Positions 1-7,664 of a DNA stretch of 64,000 bases are shown here, in pieces (position 1 is the first letter of the stretch; each line of letters opens with the position of its first letter). The DNA is taken from positions 124,001-188,000 of the forward strand of contig NZ_JABFHI010000005.1 in the NCBI RefSeq assembly GCF_013112225.1, in the 5' to 3' direction. This stretch comes from Vreelandella azerica. Lineage in GTDB: Bacteria > Pseudomonadota > Gammaproteobacteria > Pseudomonadales > Halomonadaceae. A model generated the notes under the pieces. The model was not told where the DNA came from, made no database searches, and saw only the letters and a program-made list of their open reading frames with translations. The position numbers and the translations under genes are program-made.

Positions 1-414
1 AACCTGGACGGGCATGTGTATGTATTGGAACGGCCACTACATCACGCCTTTGTTTGAGGAAAAAAATCGAAGACGTCATGTGGTCGGTGGAAGCCACCTG
101 GCCTGGCTAGGCACCGAGGTGAACCTGGCACAGCTTGACAGCCTGATGGAGGATAAAGACATGTTGGCAGAGAATTTAGAGAACCTGGTCAAGAAAGAAC
201 GTTTGGAAGGTGAGCAGGTAGGGATTCAAAAGGGCGTCAGGAAGGGCGCTTGACTGAAGCACGCGACGTGCTGCGCACCCAGCTTGGCTTGAAGTTTGGC
301 GAGGTACCCGATTGGGTAGAAACCCAGCTGATGCAAGCTGACCATGAGCAACTACAACAGTGGATGCGTGAAGTGCTGTTTGCTGATCACCTGGATACCA
401 TGTTCACGCGGTAG
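1..414 (+). pseudogene. Degenerate Rpn-family (PD-(D/E)XK) nuclease gene, internally deleted
   Basis: This is a broken paralogue of the intact Rpn-type gene at 21393-22406. It matches that protein over NGHYITPLFEEK, over DSLMEDKDMLAENLENLVKK, and over the C-terminal part read in another frame from about 238 to the stop at 412-414 (EARDVLRTQLGLKFGEVPDW). The middle is missing: the text jumps from the segment matching the intact copy's residues near 68 to the segment near residue 230, a loss of roughly 480 bases. Two frame changes are also visible, one at a run of seven A near 59-67 and one near 238. The 5' end lies at the window edge. Rpn proteins are recombination-promoting nucleases found in many, often decaying, copies. 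Because part of the core is deleted, this looks like genuine decay and not only read error. Confidence 0.8.
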
Positions 415-574
415 TCGGAATTTGTAGATGATGCCGGCAACAGTGACACTACCACTGGAGCGCATGACCATCTGGCAGGCGGGCATTCCCCAGCGCCGCC
501 TACACGACATCATAGTCTCCAAGTCGCTTTCAAATACATCTTCTGAGCTTATGCGCGTCAGTGGATATTGTCTG

Positions 575-604
575 CAAAAAAAACCGGCCATTGGGCCGGT
601 TTTA
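575..604 (-). terminator. Rho-independent terminator of the BCCT remnant
   Basis: An inverted repeat, AAACCGGCC / GGCCGGTTT with a short loop, is followed on the minus strand by a run of T. It sits about 50 bases past the stop of the minus-strand transporter remnant, so it most likely ends that transcript. Confidence 0.75.
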
Positions 605-653
605 TGGTTGTGGGATGTCAGCAAGGCGGCGCTGTGGCCGCCTTGCGTATCTA

Positions 654-1393
654 TCAGGTCACGGCGGGTTTCTTGACCTTTTCTGCACTCCCTGTGGTGA
701 TCAGGCGGTGTTCGCTCAACAGCCCCTTGACCACGGCGATACAGCTAACCAGCAGCACGATGGTGAAGGGCAAGCCGGTGGAAACCGCCATGGCCTGCAA
801 GGCGACCAGGCCGCCGCCTGTGATCAGGGCAATTGCGATCATGGCTTCGATAATGGCCCAAAACACGCGCTGAGGCTTGGGTGCATCCACCTTGCCGCCT
901 GCTGTGATTGCATCAATCACCAGAGAGCCGGAATCTGATGAGGTAATAAAGAACACAATCACCAGAATGATACCGACAAAGGAAGTAATCGCCGTCAGGG
1001 GGAGCTCACCCAGCATCACGAACAGCTTGAGCTCCAGGGCAGCATCCCTGACGCCTTCAAAGCCAACTGCCACAAGCTGATCAACAGCGGTGCCGCCCAG
1101 GGCGGTCATCCAGATCACCGAGACCACAGACGGAATCAGCAGCACAGCGATCAGGAATTCGCGAACGGTACGGCCACGAGAAACACGGGCGATAAACATG
1201 CCAACGAAGGGTGACCAGGAAATCCACCACGCCCAGTAGAAGGCTGTCCAACCCTGGCTGAAGTTGGCATCTTCACGCCCGAAGGGCTGTGAAAGTGCTG
1301 GCAGATACTGAAGGTAAGCCATCAGGTTGTCGAATCAGCCTTGCCTTCTGGAGCTGGAAAGCCATCAGACGTTTCTGGTTTTGCATCTTGCAT
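654..1393 (-). pseudogene. BCCT-family betaine/choline transporter, central part deleted
   Basis: The C-terminal third (654-1322) is clearly a BCCT (betaine/choline/carnitine) sodium-coupled transporter. It has the family signature AFYWAWWISWSPFVGMFIAR, the block RVSRGRTVREF, the stretch FFITSSDSGSLV and several hydrophobic helices. A plausible native N-terminus lies just upstream: an ATG at 1391-1393 begins MQDAKPETSDGFPAPEGK, typical of the hydrophilic tail that precedes the first helix. Only 23 codons later this frame hits a stop at 1322-1324, exactly where the C-terminal block DNLMAYLQYLPAL starts in another frame. About 300-350 residues (the first half of the helices) are therefore missing. 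The gene lies downstream of the MttB gene on the same strand and would have been a sensible substrate importer for it. As read, it cannot transport. An assembly collapse is the alternative to a true deletion. Confidence 0.8.
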
Positions 1394-1449
1394 AAGCCAT
1401 AACCTCGTTTATTATTATTTAGCTTAGGTTGCCTGGTAGGTGAATGAAC

Positions 1450-1481
1450 GCCGTGCCCGGTCAGGCAGCACCGGGCACGGC
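1450..1481 (-). terminator. Hairpin after the mttB-like gene
   Basis: GCCGTGCCCGGT and ACCGGGCACGGC form a strong inverted repeat with an eight-base loop immediately past the mttB-like stop codon. The T tract is weak, so its strength as an intrinsic terminator is uncertain. Confidence 0.55.
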
Positions 1482-1487
1482 AGTGGG

Positions 1488-3038
1488 TTAAATGTTGGAG
1501 TCAGGGAAGGAGGCCTTGCGCTCCTCGATATAGGCGAGCAGAGCTGCATCAATGGCCGGGTCGAGCTCAGGCGCCTGGTATTCCGCCAGCAGCTTCTTCC
1601 AGCGGGCGTTGGCGCGTTGGCCCATATCCAGGCGGCCGTCGACATCCCACTGTTCGAAGCTGTTGTTGTCGGTGATCGGTGAGAGGTAGAAAGCGTTCTT
1701 GAAGTTGGCCTGGGTATGGGCGCAGCCGAGAAAGTGCTGGCCGGGGCCGACTTCACGAATGGCATCCATGGCCTGGCCGTTTTCAGAAAGATCCACGCCT
1801 TTGAGCATGGTCTGCATCATGCCGGTCTGATCGGCATCCATGATGAATTTCTCATAGCCCATGGCCAGCCCGCCTTCCATCCAGCCCGCTGAATGCAGCG
1901 CAAAGTTGACCCCACCAAGGGTGGTTGGCAGCAGGGTGTTGGCGCTTTCGCTGGCAGCCTGGGCGTCGGGTAATTTTGAGGCGGTGAGCGAGCCGCCGGA
2001 GCGGAAGGGAACACCCAGGCGGCGGGCTAGATTAGCCATGATATAAAGCACCAGGGCGGGTTCCGGGGTGCCGAAAGTGGGCGCGCCGGATTGCATCGAC
2101 ATGGAGCTGGCAAAACTGCCCATGATCACTGGGGCACCCGGGTTAACCAGCTGGACGAAAGCCATACCGGCCATGGCTTCGGCCAGGGTCTGGGCGGCAG
2201 TGCCAGCGACCGTGACCGGCGACATGGCCCCGGCCAGAATAAAGGGGGTGATGATGCAGGCCTGGTTGGCACGGGCATAGACCTTGGCGGCGCCGAGCAT
2301 GGTGTCGTCAAAAGTCATCGGTGAGTTGGCATTGATCAGGTTGACGACACAGGTGCGCGGTTTGCCAGTGTCCGGGTCGATCCAGCGCTCGCCGAACAGG
2401 ATCTTGGCCATTTCCACCGTGTCCTGGGCGCGATCCGGGTGGGTGACCGAACCCATAAAGGGCTTGTCGGAATACTTCATATGGCTGTAGACCATATCGA
2501 AGTGCCGTTTGTTGACGGGCAGGTCGACCGGCTCGCAGATGGTGCCACCGGAATGGTGGATGCTCGGCGACATATAAGCCAGCTTGATAAAATTCTGGAA
2601 ATCTTCCAGGGTGCCGTAGCGGCGACCCTTGTCCAGGTCATACACAAAGGGGCTTCCATAAGCCGGTACAAACACCGTGTTGGCGCCGCCAATTTCAACG
2701 TTGCGTTCCGGGTTGCGGGCATGCTGGGTGAACTGGCGCGGGGCGCTTGCCTGAATCAGCTGGCGGCACAGGCCACGCGGCATGCGTACGCGTTCGCCCT
2801 GAACGTCTGCACCCGCGTCACGCCAGATCTGCAGCGCTTCTTCATCATCGCGAAAATCGATGCCGACTTCTTCAAGGATGGTCTCGGCGTTGTTTTCGAT
2901 GACCGATAAGCCCTCGTCACCGAGCACCTCAAAATAGGGAATCTGGCGGGTGATGTAAGGCTGGATGGGGGCGGCAGCCTGGGCGCCACGGCGTGAGGCG
3001 CTGGAGCGTGAAGAACGGCGACGAGTAGTGGTGGTCAT
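1488..3038 (-). CDS. MttB-family (non-pyrrolysine) corrinoid methyltransferase
   Basis: This 516-residue protein belongs to the MttB superfamily of TIM-barrel methyltransferases, which move a methyl group from a methylated amine onto a cognate corrinoid protein. Founding members use pyrrolysine for trimethylamine. This one has no in-frame amber codon and is full length, so it belongs to the non-Pyl branch, whose characterised members act on quaternary amines such as glycine betaine, proline betaine or carnitine. The first ~25 residues are Arg/Ser-rich and probably disordered. The start has AGTTGTC upstream and fits the family. It lies upstream of folD and purU on the same strand, and divergent from the corrinoid protein and THF methyltransferase, so it is the likely substrate-specific enzyme of the system. 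Glycine betaine is the best guess because gbcAB, glyA and sox lie nearby, but the substrate cannot be read from sequence. Confidence 0.88.
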   Translation of the reverse strand: MTTTTRRRSSRSSASRRGAQAAAPIQPYITRQIPYFEVLGDEGLSVIENNAETILEEVGIDFRDDEEALQIWRDAGADVQGERVRMPRGLCRQLIQASAPRQFTQHARNPERNVEIGGANTVFVPAYGSPFVYDLDKGRRYGTLEDFQNFIKLAYMSPSIHHSGGTICEPVDLPVNKRHFDMVYSHMKYSDKPFMGSVTHPDRAQDTVEMAKILFGERWIDPDTGKPRTCVVNLINANSPMTFDDTMLGAAKVYARANQACIITPFILAGAMSPVTVAGTAAQTLAEAMAGMAFVQLVNPGAPVIMGSFASSMSMQSGAPTFGTPEPALVLYIMANLARRLGVPFRSGGSLTASKLPDAQAASESANTLLPTTLGGVNFALHSAGWMEGGLAMGYEKFIMDADQTGMMQTMLKGVDLSENGQAMDAIREVGPGQHFLGCAHTQANFKNAFYLSPITDNNSFEQWDVDGRLDMGQRANARWKKLLAEYQAPELDPAIDAALLAYIEERKASFPDSNI

Positions 3039-3103
3039 GGGACAACTCCGTGATGATTGCGTAACGCTGGCGAGCTTGGCTTGCCAGCATTTTTTATTGT
3101 GGC

Positions 3104-4054
3104 TCAGGGGGTTGTTGCCGCCTGAGGCTGCCAGGCACGTTCTGCCAGGTCGTCGGGGAAAGGTAGATTCAGCTGCTGGTAACTGGCCTGTAGGGTGTTC
3201 AACAGCAGGCAGGCAATGGTCATGGGGCCAACACCACCGGGCACAGGCGTAATGGCACCAGCAAGATCCTGTACTGACTGAAAATCGATATCACCGGTCA
3301 GGCGGGTTCTGTCATCTTCCTCAATACGGTTAATACCAACATCAATCAGCACAGCACCGGGTTTGATCCAGTCGCGCTTGACCATGCCGGGTCGACCTAC
3401 CGCCACCACCAGAATATCGGCTTGGCGGCAGATAGCAGGTAGATCATGGGTGCGCGAGTGGGCGACGGTAACGGTGCAGTTAGCCTGCAGCAGCAGGTTG
3501 GCCATGGGTTTGCCAACAATGTTGGAGCGCCCGAGAACGACCGCATGCTGCCCGCTCAAGTCGCCCAGCTGATGTTCAAGCAGTAGCTTGCAGCCCAGCG
3601 GTGTGCAGGGCGTCATACCTTGGCCATCAATGGCAACCTGGCCCACGTTGATAGGGTGAAAGCCGTCGACGTCCTTGGCCGGGGCAATGGCCTGGATAAT
3701 GCGGGTTTCGGCAATATGGTCAGGTAAGGGCAGCTGTACCAGAATACCGTTGACGGCTGGGTCCTGATTGAGCTGGTCAATCAGTGCCAGCAGCGCCTGC
3801 TCGGAGACGCTGGCATCCAGGCGGTGCTCAAATGATTGCATGCCTACCTCGCCCGCCTGCCGGGCTTTATTGCGTACATACACCTGGCTGGCCGGGTCTT
3901 CACCTACCAGCACGACCGCCAACCCTGGGGTTACCTGATGATGGGTATGCAGATGGGCTACCTGCTCACCAATGGCTTCTCTTAGCTTGGCCGCCATTGC
4001 CTTGCCATCTATCAACTTGCCATCTACCCGCTTATCACCTACCAAATGGGGCAT
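3104..4054 (-). CDS. folD: Bifunctional methylene-THF dehydrogenase / methenyl-THF cyclohydrolase
   Basis: FolD oxidises 5,10-methylene-THF to methenyl-THF with NADP+ and hydrolyses it to 10-formyl-THF in the cytoplasm. The 316-residue protein carries the family block [13 protein letters not shown] with the catalytic lysine, the nucleotide-binding stretch [17 protein letters not shown] and the C-terminal signature [10 protein letters not shown]. It sits between the mttB-like gene and purU on the same strand, and divergent from a MTHFR gene. This suggests that it serves oxidation of methyl groups and not only purine synthesis. A housekeeping folD may exist elsewhere. The N-terminus is about 15 residues longer than many FolDs, so an internal start is possible. 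Confidence 0.95.
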   Translation of the reverse strand: MPHLVGDKRVDGKLIDGKAMAAKLREAIGEQVAHLHTHHQVTPGLAVVLVGEDPASQVYVRNKARQAGEVGMQSFEHRLDASVSEQALLALIDQLNQDPAVNGILVQLPLPDHIAETRIIQAIAPAKDVDGFHPINVGQVAIDGQGMTPCTPLGCKLLLEHQLGDLSGQHAVVLGRSNIVGKPMANLLLQANCTVTVAHSRTHDLPAICRQADILVVAVGRPGMVKRDWIKPGAVLIDVGINRIEEDDRTRLTGDIDFQSVQDLAGAITPVPGGVGPMTIACLLLNTLQASYQQLNLPFPDDLAERAWQPQAATTP

Positions 4055-4132
4055 ATTTCACTCCTGGTGCTGTTCAAACCACGTACTTTCTAAAACACCT
4101 ACTTTTCAAGCGCAGACCAATCGGTTCACTGG

Positions 4133-5011
4133 TTACCGAAATACAACGGTCTTGTTGCCGTTGGGGAAGACGCGGTGTTCCAGGTGGAAACGTACAGCTC
4201 GGGAGAGCGCCATGTTTTCGGCATCGCGGCCAACAGCGGCCAGCTGGGCGGGGCTGTAACCATGATCAACGCGTTCGACTACCTGCTCGATGATCGGCCC
4301 TTCGTCCAGGTCAGTGGTGACGTAGTGGGCGGTGGCGCCAATCAGCTTCACGCCGCGTTCGAACGCCTGGTGATAGGGTTTGGCGCCCTTGAATCCGGGT
4401 AGGAAGGAGTGGTGAATATTGATAGCACGACCCGAGAGCTTTTCGCACAGTTCCGGTGAGAGAATCTGCATATAGCGTGCCAGTACCACCAGATCAGCAC
4501 CGGTTTCGTCAATAATGTCCAGCAGACGCTGTTCCTGCTCCTGCTTGGTGTCCGGAGTGATCGGCAGATGGTAGTAGGGAATCTCGTACCAGTCGGCCAG
4601 GCGTTTGAGATCAGGATGATTGGAGACGATGGCAGGAATCTGCATATTGATCTCACCGGTGCGCTGGCGGTAGAGCAGGTCATCCAGGCAGTGGTCAAAC
4701 TTGGAGACCATGATCAGCACCTTGGGCTGCGTCAAGGTGTCGTGAAGTTCCCACTCCATCTTGTCGCGATCAGCCACGCCATTCCCAAATTCTTCGCGCA
4801 TTTCCTCCAGTGAGGGTGTAATTCCGGGCGTGGTGGAAAACAGGCAGCGCAAAAAGAAGTTACCGGTGGAGATTTCATCAAACTGCGCCAGCTCGGAAAT
4901 ATAGCAGTTGCGCTGTGCCAGATAGGTGCTCACACGGGAAACTGTGCCGATGGCGCCACGGCAGCTGGCTTTGAGTACGTAGATATTCTTGCCCTGAGTC
5001 ATTGCAGTCAT
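4133..5011 (-). CDS. purU: Formyltetrahydrofolate deformylase
   Basis: PurU hydrolyses 10-formyl-THF to formate and THF. The 292-residue protein has the expected N-terminal ACT-like regulatory region (residues ~8-90) followed by a formyltransferase fold. The catalytic region shows AINIHHSFLPGFKGAKPYHQ and the downstream GATAHYVTTDLDEGPII, typical of the deformylase branch. It is the first gene of the minus-strand set purU-folD-mttB. Next to FolD its most economical role here is releasing formate from methyl-derived formyl-THF, which the formate dehydrogenase at 31534-36126 can oxidise. A second ATG three codons in is an alternative start. Its leader carries the 16-base tandem repeats at 5044-5091. 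Confidence 0.93.
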   Translation of the reverse strand: MTAMTQGKNIYVLKASCRGAIGTVSRVSTYLAQRNCYISELAQFDEISTGNFFLRCLFSTTPGITPSLEEMREEFGNGVADRDKMEWELHDTLTQPKVLIMVSKFDHCLDDLLYRQRTGEINMQIPAIVSNHPDLKRLADWYEIPYYHLPITPDTKQEQEQRLLDIIDETGADLVVLARYMQILSPELCEKLSGRAINIHHSFLPGFKGAKPYHQAFERGVKLIGATAHYVTTDLDEGPIIEQVVERVDHGYSPAQLAAVGRDAENMALSRAVRFHLEHRVFPNGNKTVVFR

Positions 5012-5043
5012 AGCGGCCCTCGTCTGTCTTGCCTGTTATTGTC

Positions 5044-5091
5044 GTTGTGTCTTTGTATTGTTGTGTCTTCGTATTGTTGTGTCGGTTTTGT
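5044..5091. repeat. 16-bp tandem repeats in the purU leader
   Basis: Three direct copies of a 16-base unit follow one another: GTTGTGTCTTTGTATT (5044-5059), GTTGTGTCTTCGTATT (5060-5075) and a diverged third copy (5076-5091). They lie 33-80 bases upstream of the purU start in the divergent region. They could be a regulator-binding array or simple repeat expansion. Confidence 0.7.
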
Positions 5092-5435
5092 TGATTCGGA
5101 GAATCTACTCCGCTTGCCCAGCTGCGCATTCCCGCAGGCGACGTTCAGCGTCGTTCCAGCGACGGCTGCTGAAAAATAAAAAATCGCGTTAATAATTGGT
5201 AAATCAGTGGCTTGGGGCGGAAATTGAAAACTCGGAAGTTTTTTGGGTGGATGACGTTTCTCGGCATCCATAGGTCGTTCAAGCAGAAGTGACGCTGCTG
5301 GGCTGGGCCTACTCTTCAAATCCAATTCAGATAATTCCGACCCATCCAGCATTAGGCAATTTTCAAACCTGTTTACGCTGAGGGGTGTGCAGAACCGCTG
5401 GGCATTAAAGGCCCATGAACGCAAGAGGCAAGGCC
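5092..5435. other. Divergent promoter region between purU and the corrinoid operon
   Basis: The gap between purU and the corrinoid-protein gene is 424 bases (5012-5435) and holds no convincing gene. It contains the tandem repeats at 5044-5091, an AT-rich stretch around 5175-5205 and a GC-rich palindromic patch near 5135-5170. It must carry the promoters for both arms of the methyl-transfer cluster. I could not recognise a specific operator or riboswitch. Confidence 0.5.
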
Positions 5436-6134
5436 ATGACAGATACCTACGACGACGAAGATTTTGATCTCAACGAGCTACCGGACGATGAGCTTGTTGA
5501 GCAGATGCATGACGACCTTTATAACGGCCTGCGTGAAGAAGTGGTTGAGGGAACCGAAATTCTGCTGGAGCGCGGCTGGAGTGCCAGCCGGGTGCTAGAC
5601 GAAGCGCTTGTCGGTGGTATGGCAATCGTTGGAGTGGATTTCCGCGACGGCATTCTGTTTGTTCCTGAGGTATTGATGGCGGCCAACGCCATGAAAGGCG
5701 GCATGGAAGTGCTGCGCCCGCTGTTGGCCGCGTCCGATTCGGAAACCATCGGCAAGATCGTGATTGGCACGGTGAAAGGCGACATTCACGATATCGGCAA
5801 GAACCTGGTGTCGATGATGATGGAAGGTGCCGGTTTTGAGGTGGTTGATATCGGTATCAATATTCCGGTGGAAGACTACCTGGCCGCTCTGGAAGAGCAC
5901 AAACCGGATATTCTCGGCATGTCAGCACTGCTAACCACCACCATGCCCTATATGAAGGTAGTGATTGATACCTTGGTCGAGAAAGGCTTGCGTGACGACT
6001 ACATCGTCATGGTGGGCGGTGCGCCGCTGAATGAAGAGTTTGGTCAGGCAATTGGCGCAGATGCCTACTGCCGTGATGCCGGGGTGGCTGTGGATATGGC
6101 CAAGGATCTTATCGCCCGCCGTCGCGCCGCCTGA
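5436..6134 (+). CDS. Methyl-accepting corrinoid (B12-binding) protein, MttC/MtbC type
   Basis: This 232-residue protein carries the cobalamin cofactor that shuttles the methyl group between the MttB enzyme and the THF methyltransferase. It has an N-terminal helical cap (residues ~20-100) and a Rossmann-like B12 domain with the base-off signature GDIHDIGKN at 115-123, where His118 would ligand cobalt. The GMSALLTTTM block and a C-terminal GGAPL loop complete the domain. I chose the ATG at 5436, not 5415, because AAGAGG lies 8-12 bases upstream and the family starts near here. It is the first gene of the plus-strand operon and faces purU across a shared promoter region. The acidic N-terminus (DDEDFDLNELPDDEL) is unusual but fits a halophile. 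Confidence 0.93.
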   Translation: MTDTYDDEDFDLNELPDDELVEQMHDDLYNGLREEVVEGTEILLERGWSASRVLDEALVGGMAIVGVDFRDGILFVPEVLMAANAMKGGMEVLRPLLAASDSETIGKIVIGTVKGDIHDIGKNLVSMMMEGAGFEVVDIGINIPVEDYLAALEEHKPDILGMSALLTTTMPYMKVVIDTLVEKGLRDDYIVMVGGAPLNEEFGQAIGADAYCRDAGVAVDMAKDLIARRRAA

Positions 6135-6147
6135 GCCGCGTAGATCA

Positions 6148-6777
6148 ATGGCGATGGTGATTCTGGCCTGCGGCGCCCTCGCGCGTGAGATCAAGGCAGT
6201 GGTAGCCGCTAACGGCTGGCAGGATGTCCGGCTGGAATGCCTACCGGCACACCTGCACAACGAGCCCCACCGCATTCCGGAAGCCGTCAGGGAAAAGCTG
6301 CTGCAGCTTGAAGTAGGCGAGCAGGTGTTTGTGGCCTATGCCGATTGCGGTACCGGCGGGCGTCTGGATGGCGTGCTGGCGGAGTTTGGTGCCGAGCGTT
6401 TACCGGGTGCTCACTGCTACGATGTGTTTGCGGGGGAAGCGGTGATTGCTGCATTGGCCGAGCAGGCGCCCGGCACCTTCTATCTGACCGATTTCCTGGC
6501 GCGACACTTTGATCGACTGGTACTCCACGAACTCGGTATTGAGCGCCACCCTGAACTGGCCCAGCTGTATTTTGGCCAGTATCAGCGCCTGGTGTACTTG
6601 TCCCAGCGTGATGACGCTGAGCTTCAGCGTCTCGCTGAGCGTGCCGCACAGCGGTTAGGGCTGGCATTTGAGAAGCGCCATACCGGTTACGGTGGCCTTG
6701 AAACCAGCCTGGTGCGCTTTGTTGAATCCCCAGTGGCTGCCTTGTCGGGCAGCGAGGAGCCTGAATGGCCTCAATGA
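6148..6777 (+). CDS. DUF1638 protein of the methyl-corrinoid cluster
   Basis: This 209-residue protein matches the DUF1638 family, whose biochemical role is unestablished. The N-terminal ILACGALAREI, the central VAYADCGTGGRLDG and the following GAHCYDVFAG are conserved-looking, and their Cys and His residues could bind metal or act on a corrinoid. The start at 6148 lies 13 bases past the corrinoid-protein stop. Its end overlaps the next gene by 13 bases, so translation is probably coupled. In other bacteria the family recurs beside MttB homologues and corrinoid proteins, which suggests a role in methyl transfer or corrinoid handling. That is inference from neighbourhood only. Confidence 0.8.
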   Translation: MAMVILACGALAREIKAVVAANGWQDVRLECLPAHLHNEPHRIPEAVREKLLQLEVGEQVFVAYADCGTGGRLDGVLAEFGAERLPGAHCYDVFAGEAVIAALAEQAPGTFYLTDFLARHFDRLVLHELGIERHPELAQLYFGQYQRLVYLSQRDDAELQRLAERAAQRLGLAFEKRHTGYGGLETSLVRFVESPVAALSGSEEPEWPQ

Positions 6778-7079
6778 TTGTTGTTAGTTGGCGGGATATT
6801 CCGGCCCAGATCATCGTCAAGCAGGGTCGCCGAACAGCCAAGGTGATGCTGTCGGAACGTTTCCAGCATGCCATTGACCGCTCTGCCATGCGCGCCGGCA
6901 AAGGCGGCTCTGATGCCTATATGGAGGACTGGAAGCGCAGTGCTCCCACACCTTGCGGCGATGACATGCAAGCCGAAGCAGAAAGCGAAGCCGCGCGCCT
7001 TGAAGCCGCCTACAGCGATGAAGATCTCAAACAGCTTATTCGCCAGAAAGGAGTAACTGATGCCACTGATGCAGTGTGA
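6765..7079 (+). CDS. Small 'virulence factor' domain protein (PF13769-like)
   Basis: The 104-residue product begins ASMIVVSWRDIPAQIIVKQG and contains the AIDRSAMRAG and DAYMEDWKR blocks of the small family labelled 'virulence factor' in Pfam. The label is historical and the molecular function is not known. It overlaps the end of the DUF1638 gene by 13 bases and sits between it and the MTHFR genes, so it is almost certainly part of the same operon. Given that setting it is more likely an accessory to C1 transfer than a virulence protein. There are no membrane segments or cysteine motifs beyond a single Cys. Confidence 0.7.
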   Translation: MASMIVVSWRDIPAQIIVKQGRRTAKVMLSERFQHAIDRSAMRAGKGGSDAYMEDWKRSAPTPCGDDMQAEAESEAARLEAAYSDEDLKQLIRQKGVTDATDAV

Positions 7080-7179
7080 AATACGGATATTGAAATATTA
7101 ACGGCGAAAGACGTTCAGAATAACCACCGGCCATGTGTTTGCGATGCTGTTTTATGCCGACGCTGTCAGGGGAAATGCC

Positions 7180-7653
7180 ATGTATAAGGTCAGACGCTGG
7201 GTGGTGCGCCACTCCCGTTTTTTTGAAGCGGTTTACCGGACCTTTGAACCGGTCATCATCAAGCTGCATCCGGTATGGAAGCGTATCGGCTACGGACGCG
7301 TTGAAGCGCCGGTCAGGTTTGTTGAAAAAAACGTCAAGGGATTCCTGTTTGATTGCCAGATGTGCGGCAAGTGTGCGTTGTCTTCAACCGGGATGTCATG
7401 CCCGATGAACTGCCCGAAAAACCTGCGTAATGGCCCCTGTGGCGGCGTGCGGGCAAACGGTCACTGTGAGGTTGAGCCCGAGATGCGCTGCGTCTGGGTG
7501 GATGCCTGGGAAGGCAGCCAGCAGATGAAAGGCAGTGACAAGATTCATGCGGTACAGCTGCCGGTGGATAACCGCATCAAGGGGTCTTCTTCCTGGCTGC
7601 GAGAAGTCCGCCAGGTGGTCGAAACTCACGACCCTGACAGCCCTGCAAACTAA
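7180..7653 (+). CDS. Cys-rich MTHFR-associated protein (MTHFR C-terminal domain type)
   Basis: This 157-residue protein matches the family named for the C-terminal extension of some methylene-THF reductases. It has at least eight cysteines between residues 59 and 104 (C59, C62, C65, C74, C78, C87, C96, C104), spaced like iron-sulfur or zinc ligands: FDCQMCGKCALSS, MSCPMNCPK and GPCGGVR. It lies 11 bases upstream of a MTHFR catalytic subunit and is very likely its partner. In acetogens and related bacteria such a subunit passes electrons between MTHFR and an Fe-S or flavin protein. The start at 7180 is preceded by AGGGGA. The longer GTG-initiated frame from 7135 has no good ribosome-binding site. 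Confidence 0.85.
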   Translation: MYKVRRWVVRHSRFFEAVYRTFEPVIIKLHPVWKRIGYGRVEAPVRFVEKNVKGFLFDCQMCGKCALSSTGMSCPMNCPKNLRNGPCGGVRANGHCEVEPEMRCVWVDAWEGSQQMKGSDKIHAVQLPVDNRIKGSSSWLREVRQVVETHDPDSPAN

Positions 7654-7664
7654 GGAGCCCGCCC

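Noticed and set aside
1488..3038. Possible pyrrolysine in the MttB-like protein
   Set aside because: The gene is full length without any in-frame amber codon, so it belongs to the non-pyrrolysine branch.
5012..5435. Cobalamin or glycine riboswitch in the divergent leader
   Set aside because: The length would allow one, but I could not recognise a B12 box or a glycine aptamer core. A covariance-model search would decide.
6765..7079. Reading the 'virulence factor' domain as evidence of pathogenicity
   Set aside because: The name comes from an old family label. The gene is embedded in a one-carbon operon and nothing else in the window suggests virulence.
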